Below are positions 21,120 through 34,121 of a DNA stretch of 64,000 nt, in pieces. The position numbers were made by a program, and so were the translations under genes. Origin of the DNA: Undaria pinnatifida (taxonomy: Eukaryota > Sar > Phaeophyceae > Laminariales > Alariaceae); assembly GCA_012845835.1 (NCBI GenBank), contig JABAKD010000030.1, forward strand, positions 15,517,210 through 15,581,209, read 5' to 3'. The notes under the pieces were generated by a model. That model had not been told where the DNA came from, ran no database searches, and saw only the letters and a program-made list of their open reading frames with translations. Each line of letters starts with the position of its first letter. Positions within the stretch are counted from its first letter, which is position 1.

Positions 21120-21533
21120 ATGGCAGCAATTCCTAGTAGGCAGCGTAACAAGAATGGCATAGGAGGAGGATCCACCCCGCGTCGCCACGGGGCGGGGGGT
21201 GGGGCTCCCTTTCCTTCCCGGGACTCACCGAGCCACAACAACGGCACGGTGCGTCCCTCGGGGGCATGGGGGACGGGCCGGCTCGAGCGCTCCTCGCCCC
21301 ATTTCTCTCACCAGGCAAAGGCGGCGCCGCTGGCTCCGCAACATCAGAGTTCCCACGGCAGCAGCAGCGATGCCTATAGGGTGGCGTGCCGAGACAGGTG
21401 GATCAACATCACGAAGACCATGATGGGAGAGAGGACGGAGATCACGACTATCAGCGGATGCGTGTACGAGGGGGTATGTCACGTGGTCACCCCCGGCGAC
21501 CCCACTGGGAGCGGCGCGCGCGGCATGTACCAG
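21120..21533 (+). CDS. ATXN2: Ataxin-2 homologue exon 1 (Sm domain, first half)
   Basis: 138 codons: Gly/Ser/Pro-rich leader, then RWINITKTMM and CVYEGVCHVVTPG of the Sm-like fold. Donor TACCAG|GTGCAT, phase 0. Confidence 0.9.
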
Positions 21534-24500
21534 GTGCATTTTGCATTCAATTTTCAATCGTTCGTTGTTTAGTTTTCCGCGCACACGCAGTTCACAGGCT
21601 CACATCAGTTAAAAGTCAGAAAAGCGAAAAATGCTTATGGAATGAATTGAGTGCTGTGTGTCTCACTCTGTTGTTCGTAAATATAGAGACTGTTTAATCA
21701 TTCAAATTAAAAATACAACGGTCCTTAAGTTCCGGTCAAAGGTGGTGTGCAGGATGGACGCGCCGTTCGTTCATTGTGTTGGGCTTCTTGCTTTTTTCTT
21801 GAACTTTTCTTGTTTCGGCGTTTTGTATACCTGCATACCTTGACGAGATGCCTTGATCCCTTGGTGATATATACATGCTTCGCTGGGAGGCCCCTGCCCC
21901 CGTTCACCCCCATTAGCACCCCCCTTCTTGCCCTATGTTCATCCACCGAGACGTGTCGAGATATAAACTGGTAGCCTGGTCCAGGTACGAGTAGTGTCGA
22001 GGGATTGTCGGCGCCTTGAAATCAAATTACTTGAAATTTATTCAAGCTTGTTTTCGCGACAGAGAAGCACAGAACGGAGCCAGAAGCCAGAACACATGAG
22101 ACATCTACTGCTGGTGCTGCAGAGTTGCGCTTCTTGTTGGTGTTATTGAACCCTGGACCTGTTTTGTAAATCGCGATTCAACGTGATCGAGCTGAACCAG
22201 ACAGGGTGTTGTTGTATTGACACCGCCCAAGGTGCATGCACCTGGTACATTTAAACGTTTTGTTAATGGTACTGCTTTACTCGCATGCTGTCTACGTCTA
22301 CTGCTACTGCAGTTATACGTAGGCATGCAGTCTAGTGGCGTAATTCTGTTAACAGACCGTCAGCGAAAATCCGTCACTGCTGCTGTTGGCTGTTGGTCTT
22401 GTCGCCGGGATCATCGTTGCCGTGCACAATACGGGCGGTGTCATTTTCAGTCATTTCATTGGTCATTTGTCATTTTGTCTTTTTTGGTTGCTCATTTTTG
22501 CGAGTTTTGTTGCCGCTTGGGCGTTTGTCAATTGGCCTTGTAGTTGTTGACGCCTTTTCTTAATATGGCCGCCGAAAAAGACGGGAACCATAAACTCGCG
22601 TTCCGAGGGCGCAATGCTGATATTTCGTAGGCGTGATGTCTAAATATTGAACCGGCGGCGTAATTTGCCACCACTGCTGCCGTCGTTGTCAGGGTTGTCG
22701 TACAGTACACTACAAAACAAAAATGTGTGTCGTTTTGTCATTTCGTCAAAATTTTTGTGAGTTTTATTGTCGTTTTTCATTTGGTTATTTTATAAATATA
22801 TTTCATGGACGTCAGCCGTGAGTTATTTGTTACGTGTTGCTTTTTCTCGTGGCCGCCAACAAAGAAGGGAGCCAAACACTCGCATCCCGAGCGTACACAC
22901 TTGGCGTCTCGAATCTCTCAGTCTCAAAACCGAATCTCAATCTCCAACTGACGACCCCCCCTCTCATATTTCACGTACAGTATTTTATACTGGTATCGTA
23001 TCAGGTACCAGGTACATCTTATTATCGTACCGGTATGACTCGTATGCTCTCTCTTACGCGTGACTTACAATAAAAAAATAAAAACACACTCCAGCTGTGA
23101 GATCGAAGATTTTGTCGAAACTCATCTTTGCAAGCTGTGTGTGATACTCCGATCGCGCGTATTACTGGGTGTGTCCTCATCAAGGATCGTATAGGTCGGC
23201 GACTCCCCTTGGAACTACAGCAGTGTAGCTTGTACCAGGGTCAACAGGGTGATGTTAGGCAGTCTGTGCGCGCAAACTCTCAAACCCGTTTTTAAGGGGG
23301 ACAAAATCTGACAGCTGTGGAAGGAAATGCATCAGTTTATCACGTGTATCCTGTAAGTCGTATAACCGGTGAGGGGATGGCGGAGTTTTTAAGGGCGTGG
23401 GGGGCTGGGTTTGAAAAAGAGGGAGCGGGGGGGGGGGGGGGGGCAACTCAATCTGTGCGCGGAAACTATAAACCCCTTAAGGGGACAAATCTGACGGTTG
23501 TGTAAGGAATGCATCAGTTTATCATGTATATCCTGTAAGTCGTACAACCAGTGAGGAGAGGGCGGAGTGTTCAAAGTGGTGGGGGGGGGAAAGGGGGGGG
23601 AAAGGGGGATTTCCAACAGCTACAGGTCTCATAGATGTAGTGGCTTGCTATAGGCGTGGTGCTAGGTCTAGGCGATGGTGCGGGTGGTGGGGAAGGACGG
23701 GGCGTTGGCGGGGGGGGGGGGGGGGGATTGGAGCTACGGCATGGATGGCAAGAAAGATAAGGTGGTGATATTAACTGCCTGGCAGTGTTTAATACTCGGA
23801 CATATTTTGATTTTTGGTGGGGCGTTTAAACAAGAGGGAGGGGGGGGAAGGGGGACTCATATATACTTATGAAGAATGTATATAATCGGTTGTCGACGCA
23901 GTCAAGTAACAACTAACTGCACTTTCGGATCGCCCGCTACTAGTAGCGTCATCACATCTTCGTATTTATGGTGGGTATGGTAAGCCTACACCCAAGCATG
24001 CGTCGTGGTGGGCATACATGTATTACAGCAGACTTGGGTACACAAGCCCCGTCACGCGCGCGATCGTCGAAGTACCACACGCAGCTTTTAACGCTGAGTT
24101 TTGATCGAAATCCCTTTTGGTCGATCTCACAGCTGAAGTGTATTTTTTTTCGTTTTTTTGTGACAGACTTCGTATGTACTACCAGTACAAGGTTCACGTT
24201 CGGACCCGAAGTGACGCAAGATTCATGCCAATGTTATAATTAGACATGAACACATTAATACATTTGAAATACATTACTACGGTGTAGTGGAAGGAGCGTA
24301 GAAGAGTGGAATAGTGGTGCATGGAGTTACCTGTAGGTTGATGTAAAATACAAAGATGATTCGGGTTTGCAGGAAGTGGAGGTAGGGCCGAATGCTTGGG
24401 TTTCCACTTTTTGCCTAAACCCATACTTGCCTATACTCACCTGTTTTCGCCTGTATCTGCCTAAACTACCCTATATTTTTTGTCATATGGATATTGTAAC

Positions 24501-27500
24501 AGGTAGACGAGTACCGGTAGACACCACACAAGGAAAACTAAAAAATATCGCAGCTTCACCTTATCTCCTGTGATGCCAGGTAGAGGCCAGGGGGCGGGGG
24601 GCGCACTCGTTTGTTGGTTGCCTTGAGTCATTTGGCCGTTAACCGCGCATCCCTTTCGAGACGGCGCACCGCTCCTGCTCATGATCGAGACTCCTCTAAC
24701 CTTTGAGAGCTCAATTGTGATTTTTTTTGTTTACCTGGTGTTCGATATATTACTAGTCCATTGTTTTTTTTGCTCTATGTTGTTCCGTTCCTGCGTGGCT
24801 GTCTTTGGCCACCATGTATCCCTCAGGATAGCGATCGTTTTCTCGCTACTATTAATGGTATACCGTAGGTGTTGCGTTGGAGGGCTTGGGCGGACGAGGG
24901 GCCAAGTGGTCGGTGGAAGGAAAGTCCGCCCACTGTATGTAAAATGTAAAGGCCGCCCAGTGTAAAGTTGTAAAAGTTTAACCAAAGTATCACACAATTT
25001 TTTTCTCCCTCAAAACGGGTTCCACATTTTCCGTGCGCAGACTCATTAACGCCGTTACAACCGGAAACCCTCTTTGGGGACAAGATTACTTGATTCTAGT
25101 ATAGGGAGGGATTTGGGGGGCTCTTAAGGTGTCAAATACCTATCGACTGAACGTCTTCACGTCACCCTGTTGGCCCTGGTACTAGCTAGCACGAAGGGGA
25201 GTCGCCGACCTATCTCCTTCATGGGGACATGAACACCCCGTAACACGCGCGATGGCATTATTAAGCAGTTTGCAAATATTACTTTGGAAGAAGTCCTCGA
25301 TCCCGCAGCTGTAGACTATATACCGCCGTACCAGATATATCTATATGTATACCTATACCTATACCTGTACCGTATACCAGGTAACTCGCAGACAGCACAC
25401 CCCTTGGAATGCTTTTCACGGCCGATTTTGTCCGAATATACCGATACCTATACCGTATACCAGGTATCTCGCCGACAGCACACCTCTTGGGATGCTTCTC
25501 GCGCCCGAGTTTCTCCGAATATACCGATACCTATGCCGTATACCAGGTATGTCGCAGACAGCACACCCCTTGGGATGACTTTCGCGGCCGATTTTGTCCG
25601 AATATACCGATACCTATGCCGTATACCAGGTATCTCGCAGACAGCGCACCCCTTGGGATGCTTTTCGCGGCCGATTTTGTCCGAATATACCGATACCTAT
25701 GCCGTATACCAGGCATCTCGCAGACAGCACACCCGTTGGGATGCTTTTCGCGGCAGATTATGTCCGAAAGGGAATAGGCGCCGCCCAGAACGAAAGTGGC
25801 GTATTTGAGGCATTCTTAACGACTTCAAAGAAACAGCAATTACCAGTGAGAAACCAGGTCTACAATGTTTACTGGCTATCCGGCGTCCCCGGTGGTCCAA
25901 TAGTAAGCCGCGTAACTACTGAGGTTGAGGTCGTAGGTTCGAATCTCACAAGTGACAATTACGAATCGGCAGGCCGAAAATGCGAGAGCGTGAGTTGGCG
26001 AAATTCGATGCAAATCGAGGAGCATAAAAAGCTGAAAAGTGGGAATGCTGAACCCTATGCGCGATAAAAATGAAGGCAAGTGCCGGGGGGCAGATAGGAA
26101 GACACCTGTGACCACGGCTTGTCCAGAAGCTCGCTCAGGGTAAATCCTCTCACGAGTTGAGCTGAGGAGTAAAAGTAAAAATGTTACATGGTTCTGGTGC
26201 ATGAATACAATGAGAAGTACGTTGATGACATCGTCCCGGACACGATCGAACTAAGTAGCCTTATGCGTGAAACGTACCTTAGCCGTCCTTTGATTGGTAC
26301 ACTTGTAAACAGCATTTTTTTTTTGTCTATCCCGTCGTATTGTCTTCGCACTTGTAATACTGGGGAAAGTTATTGGCCAATCGAAATCGAAACAGACTGT
26401 TTCCCGGAAAGGTAGTGGTTCCGACCGAGGGAATTATCACTCTTGCTTTTTCGCTCGAGATTCTCACCTGTCGTAACTCAGATTGTGGATCACATGGCAG
26501 GTATGATACTCCTCCCCCACACACACGACGGAGGTGTCTCTATTAGGAGTAGGAATGGTGTTCCGTCTCCAAAGGGGGGCATGGTCAATGGTCAAACGAC
26601 CAAGGCAAGCAACAAATGAGTACCCCCCCCCCCCACGCACACACTACGATACGTGCCTCGTATATATGACACTAGCTGTGTTACGTAACGTACAGCAGTG
26701 TCCACACATGAACATATGAGGCTTGTCCAGAAGGCCTAAAGCGTGTTACCAGGTACGAATTGAAGAGAAAGTAAAGGTGATGGTGATCATCTTGACAGCT
26801 TGACAGCTATGATCTTCGGATAACATCGTAACCGCTAAGCATTCAGCAGTAGTAGGCCCGGTAGAATACTGTACTTGTGTGCATGCTGTATTCCAAAGCA
26901 ACAGCAGCAGTATGTATATGGCAGCATGAGCGTACGCCGTGCCATATGAACACCAGCAGTGTTCATCTTGTTCGATGGCGACATGCATGCGCCATTTGAA
27001 TATACAGCCGTAGCACCAGGTTGCTAGCTAGGATACTGATATTGGCTGTGGGTGTACGCTCGTGTGGCTTCATGCCGTAGGTGCGCGCCCTTCACAATAG
27101 AACTACTTACAAATACCAGGTACTGGTATCGATTTCCTGAGCGAAATCCTTTTGTTTCATTTCGCGCACTAATTTTAAGATGTTCTCCTTTCCGGACCGC
27201 TGAGCGGGCTCGGATGCCTGAAACAGAGCTTCTCAACTTGTTCCCACGTGGATACTCCTAGTATTATTAAACCCTCCGCTCCATCCGTCGACATGCCGCA
27301 CACCCAGTGTCCGTGCCGATTCTTCATGAGAGAGCTACATGCCACTATGCACCATTCAAGCTACGATCACAGCATAATTATGAGAGCGGTAATGTATTGC
27401 ACGCAAATGTTCGGCAGCGCGAAACATGTTCGTGTATGATGACCGATATGCTGTTTGTAGTGACTTCGCAACAGCAGTATTTAATAAAATTCCTTGGCAT

Positions 27501-30500
27501 TTTCCTGGGATTTTTCGCGACAGGCGTTAAAAGCGTAAAATCTATCGGCGAGTACTATGTAGATTGCTCTGGTGAAGAACAAAACTATCTGAAAATTATG
27601 TTCAAGCGCCCGCGAAAGTTGAAAGTTAGAGAAATTGCGAATACAGCACGTAGCGAGACAACACCAGTAATATACTGATGTTGATATATGACTTATAAAT
27701 AACGTAAGTACTGTAGCCTGCATACGTGGCGTGTTGCACCACGTACCTGTTACCCTGCTATCAAACTGTAGATGTTGAACATTCTTGTGCGGTGTTTTGC
27801 GTACATACTGGAAACAAATAGTATCAATAGTGTTATACACCATAGACCTTTTAGCAGCAGTATTATACCGCAGTAGAAATAAGAACGTGCCGTGATGAAA
27901 TGGTTGAATAGCTTTGACGTGCACCGACCCGCAGGGGTATTGGTTGTTGGAGGATTGGCACTAGAACATTGACGGAGCAGCCGCGTGGTGACGGGGGCTG
28001 ACCCGGCTTATCACGGGCCCCGTCGGTGTCACGTTACTAGTTGTCACGTTGTTTGTAGTAAAAAACTATTAATTCACTCCAGCTGTGAGATCGAAGATTT
28101 TGTCGAAACTCATCTTTGCAAGCTGTGTGTGATACTCCGATCGCGCGTATTACGGGTTGTGTGTCCTCATTAAGGATATAGGTCGGCGACTCCCCTTGCA
28201 ACTACAGTGTAGCTATCAGGGTCAACAGGGTGATGTTAGTCAGTCTGTACGCGGAAACTACTAAACCCATTTCTGTGGGGGACAAAATCTGACTGTTGTT
28301 TATATTGTATCATCAGCGTGTCATCGCCGTGTCACCTTCCCCCGCAATATACCATATGCCACAACTACTTTGTACCATAATTCGCAAAAATCACGGCAAG
28401 CCGCAGAAGGGATAGAGCACACCAGGCAGGTACGCGGTCGCGCAGGCGAGCAGGAGAGCATCGCGCTCGCCCGCTCGCTGCAATTGCGCGAAAACAGCGG
28501 TAGCAGCCGCTGTACGGGGGCATTCCATTCAGTCATGAGCTGTTGTGTGTATGTTATTATACGAAATACATAACATCAGCCGTCAACTCTATAATTCGGG
28601 GGTGGAGTTGTGTGTATGTTGTCTTTGTAATGCGTTGTTACGGCTGTCATGAAGTGTGTTGTGTGGGCACCTCGCAGCACGCGCAATGGGAGTGTCACAT
28701 GGCTTGCAAATATGAGTTTCGACGAAATCCTAGATGTCACAGCTGTAGTGTATTTTTTTTTCTCAATAAAGCTATGGCTGCGATGATGGTGTTGATGTCA
28801 CATTACCACATGATGCTCGTCTTGTACTCAGCTCACTCTCCTGACGTACTGCTTGCGGTCCACGTCGGTTGAGTATGCCTCTGTGTGTCGCGTGTTGTGT
28901 GCTTGCTCGAGTTAGGTTCAATAGCTTTTTATTCGTACAAATATATGTAGCGGGCGCACACTCTTTTTTGTTCCTAGGCGTTTCTTCCCCTTCCCTCTCC
29001 TGGCCCCGGGAATCCCCCCCCCCCCCTCCTTTATCCTTTCCCCCTGACCCATCTATATTTCCGGTACTCCATCCACGGCAGAAAGCGGCACGGAGTAAAA
29101 AGGAAAGCGCACACGAAAAAAGTGTATAGTACCCCCCCCCGCGCCCCCTATCCCCCAATTTGTTCAAGGTACGAGTTCCCCCTTTGGGATGTGGATGGCT
29201 TGGATTCCCGCTGGTGTCGCTGGTTGAAAAGAGGGGGGGGGGGGCAAAGCTCTTGTAAAAACTAAGAGAAAAACGATTGGCCATCGCGCAAGCAACGCGG
29301 CGAGTACCATCGACCAGCACAGACGAGTTCATAGCGTAGTCTTTATGATACATTAGGGGATGGGTGTAGTGGCGGTTGAAGCAGCAAAGCAGGAGGTCAC
29401 TGCGGTTAAAGGTACGGTGTCGGGGCTGATGTGTTGTGGGTTATTTCGTGGGAATACCTGAAACGCCCAAAGGGCTACACAAGCTAATTGCGAGGGCACT
29501 ATTGTACTATTATTCACTTGGAAACGGAGAGTGGCAGCGAACGTAAAAAAGTGCGCGGTAGTTGTATGTAACTTGGACAAGGGAACACGGTATCATTCAA
29601 ATGGAAGTGGGGACAGAAGGTGAACTACCGATCGTAGACCAGCATACATATACGTTGGCGTAGATATCCCAAAAGAGTGCTCTTGGGGTGCACCATAGCA
29701 AGAGTAACAAGAACGGGTAAAGGCTTGCTTTGGCAAGATGGATGCGATCCTAGCAGACTGGCACCTTGATACTATTAAAAGGGTCAGAAGATGTATCCTG
29801 TTGAATGTGGTTGTGCCCAAGCTAGAATACGGTGGAGTAGAATGGGAAGGGAAGACAAGGTTCGTAAAACAGGTGTAAACAGTACATGTGCGTATGACAC
29901 CAGCCCAGTAAGTGCTAGAATGCTCAAGCTCGAGTAATATAGGGCTATGAGCAGAACTGGGAATATACCTACTTGAAACAAGTAGAGACGCGAGAGAGTT
30001 TAAATGACAGTATAAACCAAGGAACATGCCGAAAAAGAGGTTGCCAGCAATAGCTGATTGGGCTGTAGGGAGAAGTAACTAAAGGGTGAGCTGAAGCGAA
30101 GAGAAGTAACCAAAGGGTGAGCTGGAGCGAAGTGGGATAGCGTAGTCGAAAAAGTGTGGAAAGAGGTAGGAGGGACGGAGCAAGAAATACGGTCCGTGGA
30201 GAAGTTTGGGGGACATTTTTTGGGGGGGTACAAGAGAAGCAAAATAAAGGATCGAAGTAAAGGAAAGGCTAGCGCTCAGAAATATGGTGAACGAGGAGGA
30301 ATGTTAAGAGATATGCGGGGGGTTAAAAAAAGAGATGGGAATGGAGAGTTTTTTTTTTCGCACGGCCCATACGCGAACACACTGAAACAGCTTTTTCGTG
30401 TAGGGGACTTGGACCCGCCAAAAGGAGGTATACCTGTAATCGGGTGGAGAAGGGAGAAAGCGCGCAGAGCTGGCCGTGTGGCAACTAGCTAGTGGCAACG

Positions 30501-33232
30501 GCGAGCGTGAACTCACATAAGGGGAGAAATGGGAACTTTACAAAGAGGAACGGAATGTGTTGAAGGAAGAACTGAGGGAGAGAGAGACGAATTTGACGTG
30601 AAGGAAAAGTGTGGTTTATTAGGTGGCAAAAATAAAACGATCGCTCTCGTGTAGGATAGATGGTGGCCACACACGCCCAAGATGAAGAAAGATAATTTTT
30701 TTTGGTGTCATGTGTGGAAGAAACGTAATGAGAGCCCAACTGTTGGTGACTCTGTTCGGAGTAGGAACGGTTCTCCATCTCGAAGGGGATGCGTCGTCTA
30801 TGGTCAGATGACTAAGGCAAGCAACAAATAACTACCCCGCCCCTCTCGCCTTCAGCCCCGTCCCTCCTGAACTCCCTCGCCCTGGTCACCCCCCCCCCCG
30901 TCCCCAATCCCCTGATGTCATCGCCAACCCGACCGTCTTATCATTCTTCTGTGCGCGTATAACACACCGGCGTACATCACACATCGTTTCATACCGGGTA
31001 TGCCAGTCCTCAAATACCAGTACATGCCATGCCCATTTCATATTATACCGGCCCTGCCTGTGTGGTCATTATTATGTGCGCATATGGCATATATCACGCG
31101 TTGCATGCAATTACTCACCACGCCATTGCCAATATGCGAAGCATACCATGACCAATACGCCAGCACATATCGTACCATTTCCGTTATTCATTACATTTTG
31201 TACACCATACCGGCGATGTATCATACCAGTGCCTAGTATCGGGTATGCCGGTATTACAAGAATACAACAGTATACGTACCAGAACATATAATACCATGTC
31301 CTAATACCTATCATATATATGTACGTATTTGCACTTGGTCGTCCCTTACGTGTAGGTTATTATGCGCGCAGCGAAGGTCCAGGCCGGTAGCGACCAGACG
31401 AACGGGCAGTCGAGGATCGACAGTCGAGGGGGAACCCTAATGCTGGCGGGGGATGACATAGTGTCCATCGCAGCCAAGCGCTTTCCCATGCAGCACTCGA
31501 CGGCGCAGAGGCCGGCGGGTCTCGGAACGGACGCAGACATTGGGGGCAGGTCCGGGGGCGCCGCAGGGGGTGGGGGAAGCCGGTCGGCGGAGAGGAGGCT
31601 CCAGAAGGTGGGGAGGGGGACGCGCGCGCACTGAATTCCGTTTTTGGTGTGGTGCTCTGTATCTGTCTCACTTTATCTCGTTTATTTCCGGTTTGGGGAT
31701 AAGGCTTTTGTCTTGGGATGTTGCGGGCGTGTAATACGTGGTACAACCCTATCATAGAAGGAAATCGTAAGGGCTATTTGGCGCCGGGTGTGTCTCAACG
31801 GCCCGTATATTTCGCGGTAGTGTGTATTTTATGTGTGTGCCTGGTGTGTGTTGTGTTGTGTTGTTTGTGGTGTGCCTGATGAGTTGCATAGTGTCTTGTG
31901 TTTCCGGTGTGCCTGGAGTGAGGGGTGTGTGGCTGTCTACAGCATGCGTGCGTGTGTGTTTGCAAGCGTGTGCGCGAGGTTTCCCCCTCCGTTGCTTGTG
32001 TTTTTTTCGCGGAGTAAGGCGTTGGTAGAGGGTGGTCGCTGAAACGGTGATCGAACGTATCGCGGTACCAGTTTGGGTGATCGGACTCTGCAAGCCGCCG
32101 TCGCGAGTCCACGCCGCGCTTGGTATAAGCGTAAGGAAGAAGGAAAGAAAAAAGGAACAACGTAAGGGAGGAAGCCGCGGCAAAGTGTCTTGCTCTCGGC
32201 AAGTAGAATCGCGGCGGCTGCAGCTGCGGCTGCGGCTATGGCTGCGGCTGTGGCTGTGGCTGCTGCTGCCGCCACCGGGTATGTGTTTGGGGTGAGCTAA
32301 GGGTAAGTTTCTCGACGTCCGCGCCACTGTGTAAAACGATGATATCGCTACGGCTGCTGCTGCCATCGAGTGTGTGTGTTTGGGTTAGGTTAAGCATAAG
32401 TTCCTTCACGGCCATGCCGCGGCTGTAAACGATGGTGCTGCTTTTGCTGCCCCTGCTGCTGCTGCTGCTGCTTCCACGGCCTCTTTGTTGCTGCCGGAGC
32501 GGCAAGCACATGTGGAGAACGCGCACGCGCATGTTCTGTCCGCGCGTCGCGTACCAGCAGATGCCGGAGATGCATTTGGCTTTTTTTTTCACGGTCCCAC
32601 GTCAACGCAGAGTACTGCGCGCCACGCCGGGCGAGAGGCGAGAAACGAGCGGCGTGTTTTGAGCGGGAGAGAGGGGAGTGCACTCATTACACTCTTTCAT
32701 GTGTGGCTATGGTCGTAATACCAAAGACTCTCGCATCTCTTGATTTCCGGAACAGAGCACGTAGGATTTTCACGAAAAGGGGCGGGTTATGTGTGGCCTC
32801 GCTCCTCAGCTATGCTGTCGTGCTGGCGTGTTGGTGTGATGGAGTGCCGGTGCGGACCGGCGCGGAGGGAGGGAGGGACGGCTGGTCTCGCGCCTGCTTT
32901 CCATTCTTCTCTTCTCACCCTTCCTCCTCCTCCTCCTCCTCCTCCTCCTCCTCCTCCTCCTGCTCCTCCTCCTCCTCCTCCTCCTCCTCCTCCTCCTCCT
33001 CTTCCTCCCGCCTCTTCTCCTCCTCACGCCTCTCTTCCTCTTGTATGGCACGAGCCACAGCAGTAGTACGTTGTACGTTGCTCGTGGAAAAGCAGAAGGG
33101 GCGTGTTGACGTCTTGACGTGCCGAGCTGCGCCCTGCCCGAAGTTTTATTTTTGCTGCGGGGGTCCTAACCCTAGCGGACCGCGTAGGAAAATTATTGGA
33201 GTTTTTCTGTAATGAAGTAGTATTAATTCCTA

Positions 33233-33314
<82 letters not shown>

Positions 33315-34064
33315 CTCACATTAACTCGCATAATCAAGTCCGTGGTCATAGGACAGGCTCCAGTCACTCTGGAGCCGAGGAATACCCCAGGGAAAAACAC
33401 AAACAACGCAAGGTGGTACACGCATATATCACAGCTGACGCAATTCATGCCTCCACCAGAAACATATAAAATCGGGAGTCAGTCTACGATGTGCCAGGTC
33501 CATACCGGTGCATACGTCTCATTACTCACGCCTGAAGAAACCGAACCGCTTGCCACCCAAGGAAGACTACCACGTATATATTACGCGTACCAGGTAGTAT
33601 CTATCACTACGCATACGCACGACAGACGCAAGTCAATTGGAGAAAATGAACAAATAGAAGAAAAAAATGAAGGAAAGGAAAGGAAAGAAAAAAGAAGAGA
33701 GTGAAACGAAACAAACAAAAAACAAAGAAGAAAAAAGGAAAGGAAAGAAAAGAAAAAGACGAGAGAAGCAAGAGAAGACAAGACAAGAAGATTCCTATAC
33801 TTTTTATACGAGTATGAGATTGTGAGGAGTTTGTGTGCGCCATCAACCATTTTTTTGTCAAAGCTGAACCAGGTATTTGGAGTCTTAAATACCACGTACC
33901 GAGTATAATACTGCTACTGCTGTGCTGCCGCGCCTCTCTCTCGATGGAGGAACATTTTAGGAGTGACCGGTAATAGCAGTTTCCGATAATGTTCTCTGCG
34001 AAAGTGGAACTTTGGGATATATACGGATGTGTTATCTTGTAGCACATCCTAAAGCCAAGTAAAT

Positions 34065-34121
<57 letters not shown>

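Larger units (their letters stand above)
21534..31376. other. Ataxin-2 homologue intron 1 (9.8 kb)
   Basis: Contains repeat family C, LINE, SINE A, an 83-bp minisatellite and several TACCWGGTA motifs. No additional exon is supported. The stretches 21.6-23.0, 26.6-28.0 and 31.0-31.3 kb look unique, AT-rich and non-coding. Confidence 0.6.

Noticed and set aside
25284-25808. 174-codon frame that looks like a repeat protein
   Set aside because: The period is 83 bp, so the protein repeat shifts frame every unit; it is a minisatellite.
25880-25960. Possible functional tRNA gene
   Set aside because: A- and B-box-like sequence is present, but no full cloverleaf could be drawn and the segment continues into the SINE body.
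28772-29353. 193-codon minus-strand frame
   Set aside because: Low-complexity Gly/Arg/Ser content over G/C-rich tracts, with no homology seen and no splice context.
32740-33212. Poly-Pro, poly-Ser and poly-Arg frames
   Set aside because: All three are readings of the (CCT)n microsatellite.
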